This document shows, piece after piece, positions 1 through 5,019 of a stretch of 5,019 bases of DNA (position 1 is its first letter; every line of letters starts with the position of its first letter). The notes beneath the pieces were generated by a model. It saw only the letters and a list, made by a program, of their open reading frames with translations, had not been told where the DNA came from and ran no database searches. The DNA is taken from assembly GCA_031274045.1 (NCBI GenBank), contig JAISQS010000363.1:1-5019 (forward strand), read 5' to 3'. Both the position numbers and the translations under genes were made by a program. The DNA comes from Planctomycetaceae bacterium (GTDB lineage: Bacteria > Planctomycetota > Planctomycetia > Pirellulales > Thermoguttaceae).

Positions 1-72
1 AAACGCATCGGCAAAACCAAAATGCCCAAACGTTTGGCGTGTTGGTGAACCGATGTTTTTTTCCGCCCCCGA

Positions 73-91
73 TTGTCGGCGTTGCCGACAA
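73..91. repeat. Perfect H3-type hairpin
   Basis: TTGTCGGC (73-80) and GCCGACAA (84-91) form an 8-bp perfect stem with the 3-nt loop GTT. It sits directly before the first GTAAGGTAG head at 93. It is a longer-stemmed version of the GTCGGC/GCCGAC hairpin found elsewhere in the field. No T-tract follows, so it is not a standard terminator. Confidence 0.7.
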
Positions 92-92
92 C

Positions 93-366
93 GTAAGGTA
101 GCCAACCGACCGCTGGGCGGTTGTGTTTTCGACGAGCGAAGCAAGACGAAAACAGAGGGGGCGGAAAACGTGTTGGTATTCCAAATTGCCCAAAACGTAG
201 GGCGTTTTGGTTTTACCGGTGCGTTTTGGCGATCCAGTTGTCGGCTTGCGCCGACGAGTAAGGTAGCCAACCGACCGCTGGGCGGTTGTGTTTTCGGCGA
301 GCGGAGCAAGCCGAAAACAGCGGGGGCGGAAAACGTGTTGATATACCAAATTGCCCAACACGTTTG
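93..366 (+). repeat. 165-nt tandem duplication of an H1+H2 repeat unit
   Basis: The block beginning GTAAGGTAGCCAACCGACCG at 93 recurs at 258, an offset of exactly 165 nt. Similarity runs for about 105 nt through H1, H2, GGGGGCGGAAAACGTGTTG and CCAAATTGCCCAA, with scattered substitutions. In the first copy H2 carries A at 132 and A at 146 where the second has G at 297 and C at 311, so one stem pair is lost (A opposite A). The second copy keeps the intact stem. After about 366 the copies differ by an insertion (GCGTTTTGG is repeated). These two copies have H1 in the orientation opposite to the five copies further right. Confidence 0.85.
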
Positions 367-412
367 GCGTTTTGGGCGTTTTGGTTTTACCGATGCGTTT
401 TCCGCCCCCGTT

Positions 413-466
413 GTCGGCGAGTACGCCGACGTAACCGCCCGGCGGTCGGTTGCCCACCTTACGTTG
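413..466. repeat. Composite repeat unit H3 + H1 + ACCTTACG head
   Basis: GTCGGCG (413-419) and CGCCGAC (424-430) form a 7-bp stem with loop AGTA. The H1 palindrome follows at 433-451, then GCCCACCTTACGTT to 465. This is the first unit in the reversed orientation, so the switch in unit direction lies at about 400. The same composite order recurs at 707-757 and 1008-1056. Confidence 0.75.
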
Positions 467-488
467 CCAATGCGTGTTCCGCCCCGCT

Positions 489-552
489 GTTTTCGGCTTG
501 CTCCGCTTGCCGAAAACGTAACCGCCCAGCGGTCGGTTACCCACCTTACGTT
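489..552. repeat. Composite repeat unit H2 + H1 + ACCTTACG head
   Basis: GTTTTCGGC (489-497) and GCCGAAAAC (509-517) make a 9-bp stem. H1 follows at 520-538, with an A in its loop (CCCAGCGG), then the ACCTTACG head. This is an inverted copy of the unit seen at 93 and 258, and it leads straight into the 15-nt tandem array. The preceding CCGCCCCGCTG also matches the reverse complement of the sequence flanking the copy at 320. Confidence 0.75.
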
Positions 553-598
553 TACCCACCTTACGTTTACCCACCTTACGTTTGCCCACCTTACGTTG
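539..598 (+). repeat. Four-copy 15-nt tandem (iteron-like) repeat
   Basis: The 15-nt unit ACCCACCTTACGTTT occurs at 539-553, 554-568 and 569-583, and as GCCCACCTTACGTTG at 584-598. The first three copies are identical. The unit is the head of the adjoining H1 element without its hairpin, so the array looks like local amplification of that head. The 15-nt period is a multiple of three, so several reading frames stay open across it; this is a side effect and not evidence of coding. Function is unknown; iterons and replication slippage both give this pattern. Confidence 0.9.
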
Positions 599-706
599 CC
601 AATGCGTCTTCCGCCCCTTTGGGGACGAGGGCAAGACTCGCCCCTACAACGTCAACATTTTTTGGTTTTGGGCGATAGAAATTCCGGTGCGTGTGGCGAT
701 CCAGTT

Positions 707-757
707 GTCGGCTTGCGCCGACGTAACCGCCTGGCAGTCGGTTACCCACCTTACGTT
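707..757. repeat. Composite repeat unit H3 + H1 + ACCTTACG head
   Basis: GTCGGC (707-712) and GCCGAC (717-722) flank the loop TTGC. H1 follows at 725-743 as AACCGCCTGGCAGTCGGTT, then ACCCACCTTACGTTTGCC. The upstream words GTGTGGCGATCC and GTT also occur before the H3 copies at 240 and 1008, so the repeated block starts before the hairpin. Confidence 0.75.
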
Positions 758-812
758 TGCCGACACGTTTTGGCGTTCCTTCCAAACTCGTTCGGTTTCC
801 TAACGCACAGAG

Positions 813-856
813 GCGGGCGGGACGCCCGCGTTCCAGTCCGCCGCCGCTTCGCGGCG
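813..856. repeat. Two adjacent GC-rich hairpins
   Basis: GCGGGC (813-818) pairs with GCCCGC (824-829) across a 5-nt loop, and CGCCGC (842-847) pairs with GCGGCG (851-856) across the loop TTC. Each occurs once here and neither is an H1, H2 or H3 copy. They are another class of intergenic palindrome embedded in the field. No T-tract follows either stem. Confidence 0.65.
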
Positions 857-919
857 AACTGTTGTCGGCTACGCCGATGTAGGGCGTTTGGGTTTTGCCA
901 ATGCGTGTTCCGCCCCGCT

Positions 920-983
920 GTTTTCGGCTTGCTCCGCTCGCCGAAAACGTAACCGCCCGGCGGTCGGTTACCCACCTTACGTT
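920..983. repeat. Composite repeat unit H2 + H1 + ACCTTACG head
   Basis: This is a close copy of the unit at 489-552: GTTTTCGGC (920-928), GCCGAAAAC (940-948), H1 at 951-969, then ACCCACCTTACGTTG. The copy also shares the upstream words GCCAATGCGTGTTCCGCCCC. The 15-nt head is present once here and is not amplified. Confidence 0.8.
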
Positions 984-1007
984 GGCGGTGCGTGTGGCGA
1001 TCCCGTT

Positions 1008-1056
1008 GTCGGCTTGCGCCGACGCAACCGCCTGGCAGTCGGTTGCCTACCTTACG
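1008..1056. repeat. Last composite repeat unit H3 + H1 + head
   Basis: GTCGGC (1008-1013) and GCCGAC (1018-1023) are followed by H1 at 1026-1044 (AACCGCCTGGCAGTCGGTT), then GCCTACCTTACG. It closely matches the unit at 707-757. Recognisable repeat sequence stops after about 1056, giving a right-hand border to the field. Confidence 0.75.
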
Positions 1057-1086
1057 ATCACCAACACATAAACCGCCACACTTCGT

Positions 1087-1102
1087 CGGTAGCAAGCTAC
1101 CG
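1087..1102. other. Short perfect hairpin, unrelated to the repeat modules
   Basis: CGGTAGC (1087-1093) and GCTACCG (1096-1102) are perfect complements with two bases between them, so the folded form has at most six pairs and a CAAG loop. No T-run follows. Between here and about 1252 I see only G/T-rich sequence with an 8-T run at 1201-1208 and no gene. Confidence 0.5.
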
Positions 1103-1252
1103 TCGCTAACGTCACGCGAATGCGTTGATGACTTGTGTGGTATGACAAGGGCGGGATGTTCGCGTTTGGGATGTGTTCTTATTGGGGGCGTGTTGTATTG
1201 TTTTTTTTAGGGGGTATATTTAGACTGCTTTGATACGAGCTTTTGTTTAAAT

Positions 1253-1280
1253 TTGACAAATCCACTCCACAAAATATTTC
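1253..1280 (+). promoter_or_regulatory. Candidate sigma70-type promoter for the M16C peptidase gene
   Basis: A perfect TTGACA at 1253-1258 is followed after 16 nt by TATTTC at 1275-1280, a weak -10 match. Transcription would start near 1287 and leave a leader of about 55 nt. An overlapping TAAATTTG at 1248-1255 fits the Bacteroidota -7 pattern TAnnTTTG, with TTTG at 1229-1232 upstream, but the 15-nt gap is shorter than usual for that class. The two readings cannot be told apart from sequence alone. Confidence 0.35.
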
Positions 1281-1343
1281 AAAAAACCACATCCAAATAC
1301 AAACCAACAAACAATAACCAATAACCAAACAAATAATTCACAT
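1256..1343 (+). promoter_or_regulatory. G-free, A/C-rich leader without a Shine-Dalgarno
   Basis: No G occurs from 1256 to 1343; the next G is in the ATG start codon. Positions 1261-1320 are 51/60 A or C. AATAACC is repeated in tandem at 1313-1326. With no G and few T the leader can form almost no secondary structure and has no AGGAGG-like site, so initiation probably relies on an open, A-rich start region, as is usual in Bacteroidota. Ribosomal protein S1-type binding is an inference. Confidence 0.6.
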
Positions 1344-4338
1344 GACAGATTCAAACAACCCCCCAAAGTATAACAGAGCAAGACAACCCAAAAATAAAAC
1401 AGATATTCTTGAATCATTAGCCCAAAATTGGGAACCGGTTTGGGTAGGAATAGTCGACGAAATCAAAACCGAAGTATACCACCTACAACACATCCAAACC
1501 GGCGCAGATTTAATATACTTCTCCAACGAAGACGACAACAAAGTATTCAGCATCAGCTTTCGCACCCCACCAGCCGACAACACCGGCATCGCCCACATAT
1601 TAGAACACTCCGTACTCTGCGGCTCCGAAAAATTCCCCACCAAAGAACCATTCATAGAACTACTAAAAGGCTCCCTCCAAACATTTCTAAACGCCTTCAC
1701 CTCCGAAGACAGAACCGTCTACCCCGTCGCAAGCAGGAACAATAAAGACTTCCTCAACCTAATCAACGTATACCTCGACGCCGTCTTCTTTCCAAACGCC
1801 ATAAAAATACCCGAAATACTCATGCAAGAAGGTTGGCACTACGAACTCGACGAAAACAATAACCTAAATTACAACGGAATCGTCTACAACGAAATGAAAG
1901 GTGTCTACTCCGCACCACAAAACATCCTCTACCAAACAATCCAAAAAGCATTGTACCCAGACTCCACCTACAAATTCGATGCCGGAGGAGACCCAAACGA
2001 AATCATAAACATCAACCACGAATCATTCGTAAACTTTCACAAAAAATACTACCACCCAAGCAACTCCTTGATCTACTTCTACGGAAACGGAAATATCAAA
2101 GAACACCTTAACTACATACACAACGAATACTTGTCCAAATTCAAAAAACAAATAATTGATACCCAAATCCAAGAACAACCACCCCTCACAACTCCAGTCG
2201 ATGTCACCGAATACTACTCCGTCGATCCCACCGAATCCACCGACGCGAAGACATTTTTGAGCTTGAATTATTTGGTTCGCTCCGCTATCAACAATCCGGT
2301 ACGTGCGTGTGCGTTGGAGTTGTTGACATACTTATTGGTCGGCAGCGAAGGGGGGCCGTTGAAGAGGGCATTGCTCGACGCTGGAATCGGACTCGATGTC
2401 AGTTGCACCATCGACAACTCAATCAAACAACCCTACTTGTCTTTAATTGTCCACAACGCCGACCCCGAAAAGAAACAACTGTTCATCGACACCGTAAACA
2501 AATCTCTACAACGCCTCATCAGAGACGGTTTTAGCGGCGAACTGACCAACGGTGCCATCAACCGCACCGAATTCTCACTCCGCGAATTTCAAGTACCCGG
2601 ATTCCCAAAAGGTCTCGCCCTAAATATGAATATGCTGGAATCATGGACTTACGGCGGCGACCCAATCCCACCCCTCAAATTTGAACACGTCCTATACGTA
2701 CTCCGTATTCAAGAAAGATGTATTTACTTTGAACAATTAGTAGAAGAAATCTTCCTCAAGAACAACTCCTACGCCTTCGTCATGCTACAACCAAAACAAG
2801 GATTGGCAAAAGAAAATAACGATAAATTGACCGCCAAACTCGCCGACATCAAAGCAAACTTGTCCGACGAAGAACTCAACAAAATCAAACTCCAACAAGA
2901 AGCTCTAATAAAACGACAAGTAACTCCCGACAACCCCGAAGACATCGCCAAAATCCCACGACTCGCATTGTCCGACATAGACAAACAAGCCGAATACATC
3001 CCCTTCGACGAAACAGATGATTGGTTGAACGTCAACGTAGAAACAAACGGAATTGCGTATATTTCGGTATTTTTTAACGCCTTGCAAGATGTCGGCGAAG
3101 TGTGCGCCGATGATTTTGAGCGTGCGGCTTATGTGGCGTTGTTGTCGGATATTTTGACGCGGGTAGACACGGCGAAGTACAAATTTGCCGATTTGAACAG
3201 CAAAATAGATTTACACACAGGCGGGATCACAGCGAATTTGTCCGCCTACACATGGAAAGGCAAAGCCAGCATCGACGACTACACATCATGGATCGTCATG
3301 AAAACAAAAGTCATGCCCGCAAAATTAGAGAAAGGATTGGAGTTGCTGAACGAGATCATCGATAACTCAAAGTTCACGGATTTGGCAAGGATAAAAGAGA
3401 TCATTCAAGAGTTGCGTGTCAGTATCGAGCAGTCGTTGCTGTCATCGGGTCAACGCTACGCACAGACCCGCTCCGCGTCATACTTCTCGGCGTATAACTT
3501 GTACAAGGAAAAAATCGGAGGCATCGACTACTACAGATTCCTCGTCGATCTGGAGAGACGATTTGACAAAGAAGGAGAAAAAATCGCCGCCAAGTTAGAC
3601 GAAATCTCAAGCATAATCATGCGAAAATCACGCGGAAACCTCTACCTCACACTCTCCCAAAAAGAACTCGATGAATCAAAACATGTATTTGAGCAATTCC
3701 GAAAAGAATTTGCCGACAAAAAAACAACCACCAAACCAATCCAATTCACAGAACAACAACTCAACGAAGCCGTCATCATCCCATCACAAGTTCAATACGT
3801 CGTCAAATCCGCCGATTACGCCAAAACAGGTTTCACCTACTCCGGCAAAATGCTGGTGTTGGCGAACATATTAAGAACCGGTTATCTCTGGAACAACGTC
3901 CGCGTTCAAGGCGGCGCGTACGGCGGAGGTTTCGCAGCGGACAGGAACAATGTCTTTTGCTTGTGGTCTTACCGCGATCCGCATCTGCGGCGGACGATTG
4001 ATGTGTACGATGGGGTTGCGGACTATTTGGAAAATTTGGAATTGTCCGAAGACGATTTGACAAATGCCATCATCGCAACAATCGGAAGCCTAGATAAACC
4101 ATTAACTCCAGCCGAAAAAGGCGGACGAGTTGTCGCAATGAAATTGTCCGGCTTGACACACGAAGATATACAGAAAGAAAGAGATGAAGTTCTCTCAACA
4201 ACCGTAAACGACTTGCGGGAATTCGCCCCAATGTTCAAAAACGGAATGAAACAAAACAACATCTGCGTATTCGGAAACGAACAAAAACTACAAGAAGAAA
4301 TATCATTGTTCAAAAACACCCTCAGACCAATAGACTAA
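1342..4338 (+). CDS. M16C zinc metallopeptidase, presequence protease (PreP)-like
   Basis: A complete 998-residue insulinase-family peptidase. Family members enclose unfolded peptides in a two-lobed chamber and cut them; in organelles PreP clears targeting peptides. A cytosolic peptide-scavenging role here is inferred. The inverted zinc motif HILEH lies at 85-89 (H85, H89 ligands; E88 catalytic), the distal ligand is E184 in YNEMKG (96 residues on, normal for PreP), and the C-terminal substrate-binding pair is R854/Y860 in VRVQGGAYG. The N-terminal catalytic half is followed by a charged helical hinge at about 505-560 ending IPRLALSDI, typical of M16C-associated domains, then the C-terminal half. 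Length is close to that of other PreP proteins. No signal peptide or membrane segment is visible. The ATG at 1342 leaves a short N-terminus before the conserved region; no Shine-Dalgarno is present. Codon style changes in patches along the gene. Family assignment is secure; the physiological substrate is unknown. Confidence 0.95.
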   Translation: MTDSNNPPKYNRARQPKNKTDILESLAQNWEPVWVGIVDEIKTEVYHLQHIQTGADLIYFSNEDDNKVFSISFRTPPADNTGIAHILEHSVLCGSEKFPTKEPFIELLKGSLQTFLNAFTSEDRTVYPVASRNNKDFLNLINVYLDAVFFPNAIKIPEILMQEGWHYELDENNNLNYNGIVYNEMKGVYSAPQNILYQTIQKALYPDSTYKFDAGGDPNEIININHESFVNFHKKYYHPSNSLIYFYGNGNIKEHLNYIHNEYLSKFKKQIIDTQIQEQPPLTTPVDVTEYYSVDPTESTDAKTFLSLNYLVRSAINNPVRACALELLTYLLVGSEGGPLKRALLDAGIGLDVSCTIDNSIKQPYLSLIVHNADPEKKQLFIDTVNKSLQRLIRDGFSGELTNGAINRTEFSLREFQVPGFPKGLALNMNMLESWTYGGDPIPPLKFEHVLYVLRIQERCIYFEQLVEEIFLKNNSYAFVMLQPKQGLAKENNDKLTAKLADIKANLSDEELNKIKLQQEALIKRQVTPDNPEDIAKIPRLALSDIDKQAEYIPFDETDDWLNVNVETNGIAYISVFFNALQDVGEVCADDFERAAYVALLSDILTRVDTAKYKFADLNSKIDLHTGGITANLSAYTWKGKASIDDYTSWIVMKTKVMPAKLEKGLELLNEIIDNSKFTDLARIKEIIQELRVSIEQSLLSSGQRYAQTRSASYFSAYNLYKEKIGGIDYYRFLVDLERRFDKEGEKIAAKLDEISSIIMRKSRGNLYLTLSQKELDESKHVFEQFRKEFADKKTTTKPIQFTEQQLNEAVIIPSQVQYVVKSADYAKTGFTYSGKMLVLANILRTGYLWNNVRVQGGAYGGGFAADRNNVFCLWSYRDPHLRRTIDVYDGVADYLENLELSEDDLTNAIIATIGSLDKPLTPAEKGGRVVAMKLSGLTHEDIQKERDEVLSTTVNDLREFAPMFKNGMKQNNICVFGNEQKLQEEISLFKNTLRPID

Positions 4339-4345
4339 ATTTTGG

Positions 4346-4367
4346 GGAATATATCAGCGAAATATCC
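4346..4367 (+). terminator. Weak possible terminator hairpin after the peptidase gene
   Basis: GGAATATATC and GAAATATCC can pair imperfectly around the loop AGC, with a bulge and a mismatch, starting eight bases after the TAA stop. Only a short TCTTT follows. The stem is AT-rich and would be weak. It is listed because no better terminator is visible in this spacer. Confidence 0.2.
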
Positions 4368-4378
4368 GTCTTTAACTC

Positions 4379-4454
4379 AACCTTATTTATAACCTTATTT
4401 TTCCTAACAAAACAACCTTAGTAGCCATTGTATTACCCCAGATAACAAACCTTA
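4379..4454 (+). repeat. Four spaced AACCTTA words
   Basis: AACCTTA occurs at 4379-4385, 4391-4397, 4414-4420 and 4448-4454. The first two extend to AACCTTATTT. Start-to-start spacings are 12, 23 and 34 nt, roughly one, two and three helical turns. The words lie in AT-rich sequence and may be chance or binding sites. Confidence 0.4.
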
Positions 4455-4486
4455 TTATTTTCCGTCCGTTCTATGTTTTCGCGTTA

Positions 4487-4508
4487 TTACATTCCGCTAG
4501 GAATGTAA
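4487..4508. repeat. Perfect 9-bp hairpin
   Basis: TTACATTCC (4487-4495) and GGAATGTAA (4500-4508) are perfect complements around the loop GCTA. The downstream sequence is CACTCGGG, with no T-tract, so it does not look like an intrinsic terminator. It may be a small dispersed palindrome or an operator-like site upstream of the ATPase gene. Confidence 0.7.
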
Positions 4509-4519
4509 CACTCGGGAGA

Positions 4520-4573
4520 ACAATTCACAATGATCAATGTGCAATGTCCATTGTGAATTGTGCATTGTGAATT
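4520..4573. repeat. Inverted and direct CAATTCACAATG word repeats
   Basis: ACAATTCACAATG (4520-4532) and CATTGTGAATTGT (4549-4561) form a perfect 13-bp inverted repeat around a 16-nt loop that itself holds two more CAATG words. CATTGTGAATT then recurs at 4563-4573, a direct repeat with period 14. The sequence is AT-rich and lies 66 nt before the ATPase start. It resembles dispersed intergenic repeats seen in many bacterial genomes. Confidence 0.75.
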
Positions 4574-4580
4574 ATGTGTC

Positions 4581-4607
4581 CTTTGTGTGATCTTTGCGTC
4601 TTTTGCG
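4581..4607 (+). repeat. Short CTTTGYG word repeats before the ATPase gene
   Basis: CTTTGTG (4581-4587), CTTTGCG (4592-4598) and TTTTGCG (4601-4607) are near copies, 9-11 nt apart. They continue the word-repeat texture of the spacer. No clear promoter box for the ATPase gene was found in or around them. Confidence 0.4.
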
Positions 4608-4639
4608 GTAAGAATCCCCTAACAATCAGGCAATACACG

Positions 4640-5019
4640 ATGACGAATCAGTTAATTGAACGCAAGCAATACATGCAAATTTTGCGTGACTTAAAAGATC
4701 AGAATATCATCAAAGTAATTACGGGAGTTCGTAGGTGCGGGAAATCTACGTTGTTGCAGATGTTTGCTGATGAGTTATTGCAGAGCGGTATCGCGCAGGA
4801 GCAGATTCAGTTTTATAATTTTGAGGATTTAGATACGCTCGCTTTGGGCGATATTTTCCAAATTCATTCGCACATTAAGGACAGACTTGTTGCGAGTAAG
4901 ATGAATTATATTTTTTTGGACGAAGTGCAAAACGTGCGTGAATTTCAACGCCTTGTAGATAGTCTCTTTATCAAAAAAAATGTCGATTTGTACGTTACCG
5001 GTTCCAATGCTTATCTGCT
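4640..5019 (+). CDS. AAA-family ATPase (AAA_14/DUF4143 type), N-terminal part, cut by window end
   Basis: The open frame runs from ATG 4640 to the window end, 126 full codons, reading MTNQLIERKQYMQILRDL at the start. A Walker A motif, GVRRCGKST, lies at residues 29-37. Walker B is YIFLDEVQ at 90-97, with the acidic pair D94-E95, and a sensor-1-like DLYVTGSNAYL ends the visible part at 116-126. This order and spacing match the AAA_14 domain of proteins that usually carry a C-terminal DUF4143 domain and total roughly 380-450 residues; that part lies outside the window. The biological role of the family is poorly defined. The start is supported by a weak AGG (4628-4630) nine bases upstream and by the usual family N-terminus ending in an ER-x-x-Y helix. 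Its Leu codons are mostly TTG/TTA, unlike most of the upstream peptidase gene. A 301-nt repeat-bearing gap argues against co-transcription. Confidence 0.88.
   Translation, partial: MTNQLIERKQYMQILRDLKDQNIIKVITGVRRCGKSTLLQMFADELLQSGIAQEQIQFYNFEDLDTLALGDIFQIHSHIKDRLVASKMNYIFLDEVQNVREFQRLVDSLFIKKNVDLYVTGSNAYL

Larger units (their letters stand above)
1..1056. repeat. Mosaic field of REP-like palindromic repeat modules (non-coding)
   Basis: This kilobase holds no credible gene and is almost wholly repeats. Three hairpin modules recur. H1 is AACCGCCCGGCGGTCGGTT or its complement, with one bulged base, at 104-122 and 269-287 (one orientation) and at 433-451, 520-538, 725-743, 951-969 and 1026-1044 (the other). 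H2 is TTTTCGGC/GCCGAAAA with an 11-nt loop, at about 124-154, 289-319, 489-517 and 920-948. H3 is GTCGGC/GCCGAC with a 3-4 nt loop, at 73-91, 240-255, 413-430, 707-722, 864-878 and 1008-1023. H1 always sits next to a conserved head, GTAAGGTRG (ACCTTAC on the other strand). Linker words such as GGGCGTTTTGGTTTTACC and TGGCGATCC also recur. A short head plus an imperfect palindrome resembles bacterial REP elements; that kinship is inferred. The left edge lies outside the window. Confidence 0.85.

Noticed and set aside
539..598. CRISPR array
   Set aside because: The 15-nt units are contiguous with no spacers and are far shorter than CRISPR repeats.
53..952. A 299-codon open frame on the + strand across the repeat field
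   Set aside because: It is rich in Arg, Pro and Cys, passes straight through hairpin repeats, and its repeated peptides (such as THLTF) simply follow the 15-nt DNA repeat. No ribosome site or known domain is visible. GC-rich, stop-poor repeats explain it.
1..1056. Complete insertion sequence
   Set aside because: No transposase frame and no clear terminal inverted repeats with target duplication are present; only repeat modules are seen.
1184..1208. Intrinsic terminator ending in the 8-T run at 1201-1208
   Set aside because: No complementary stem precedes the T-run.
286..1210. Further open frames on both strands between 286 and 1210
   Set aside because: They overlap one another in several frames over the same repeats and show no recognisable protein features.
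1149..1214. G-quadruplex from the G-runs at 1149, 1153, 1168, 1184 and 1210
   Set aside because: Several loops are 12 nt or longer, so the fit to a stable quadruplex is poor.
1338..1700. A 120-codon frame antisense to the start of the peptidase gene
   Set aside because: It is the shadow of a gene with strong protein-family evidence on the other strand. The same holds for antisense frames near 2769-3087, 3419-3610 and 3833-4319.
4339..4639. tRNA or small structured RNA gene in the second spacer
   Set aside because: No cloverleaf, CCA end or multi-stem fold is evident. Only simple palindromes and word repeats were found.

Overview
The window holds one complete protein gene, the start of a second, and a long field of shuffled hairpin repeats. 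The organism is bacterial: standard genetic code, compact genes, no introns. A finer placement is inference. The main gene lacks a Shine-Dalgarno sequence and has an A-rich, G-free leader, which is common in Bacteroidota. Reshuffled intergenic repeats and an AAA_14/DUF4143-type ATPase also occur in other anaerobic Gram-negative groups (Planctomycetota, spirochaetes). I would not name a genus.

Layout. (1) Positions 1-1056 are non-coding and GC-rich. They are built from a few palindromic modules repeated in both orientations and different orders: a 19-nt AACCG...CGGTT hairpin with a conserved GTAAGGTRG head (seven copies), a TTTTCGGC/GCCGAAAA hairpin (four copies) and a GTCGGC/GCCGAC hairpin (six or so copies). 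They include a 165-nt tandem duplication and a 15-nt iteron-like tandem array. (2) Positions 1057-1341 carry a small hairpin, a G/T-rich stretch, a candidate sigma70 promoter (TTGACA at 1253) and an 88-nt leader with no G at all. (3) Positions 1342-4338 encode a complete M16C zinc metallopeptidase of the presequence protease (PreP) type, with all expected catalytic residues visible. (4) Positions 4339-4639 are an AT-rich spacer with a weak possible terminator, phased AACCTTA words, a perfect hairpin and a second set of inverted and direct word repeats. (5) Positions 4640-5019 are the N-terminal 126 codons of an AAA-family ATPase that runs off the window.

The two genes point the same way but are 301 nt apart with repeats between them, so they are probably not one operon and no shared pathway is evident. 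The points most worth a second look are the modular REP-like repeat field, the 15-nt array derived from it, and the patchwork of two opposite codon/strand-composition styles inside the peptidase gene. I did not find convincing evidence for a new multi-gene system in this window.
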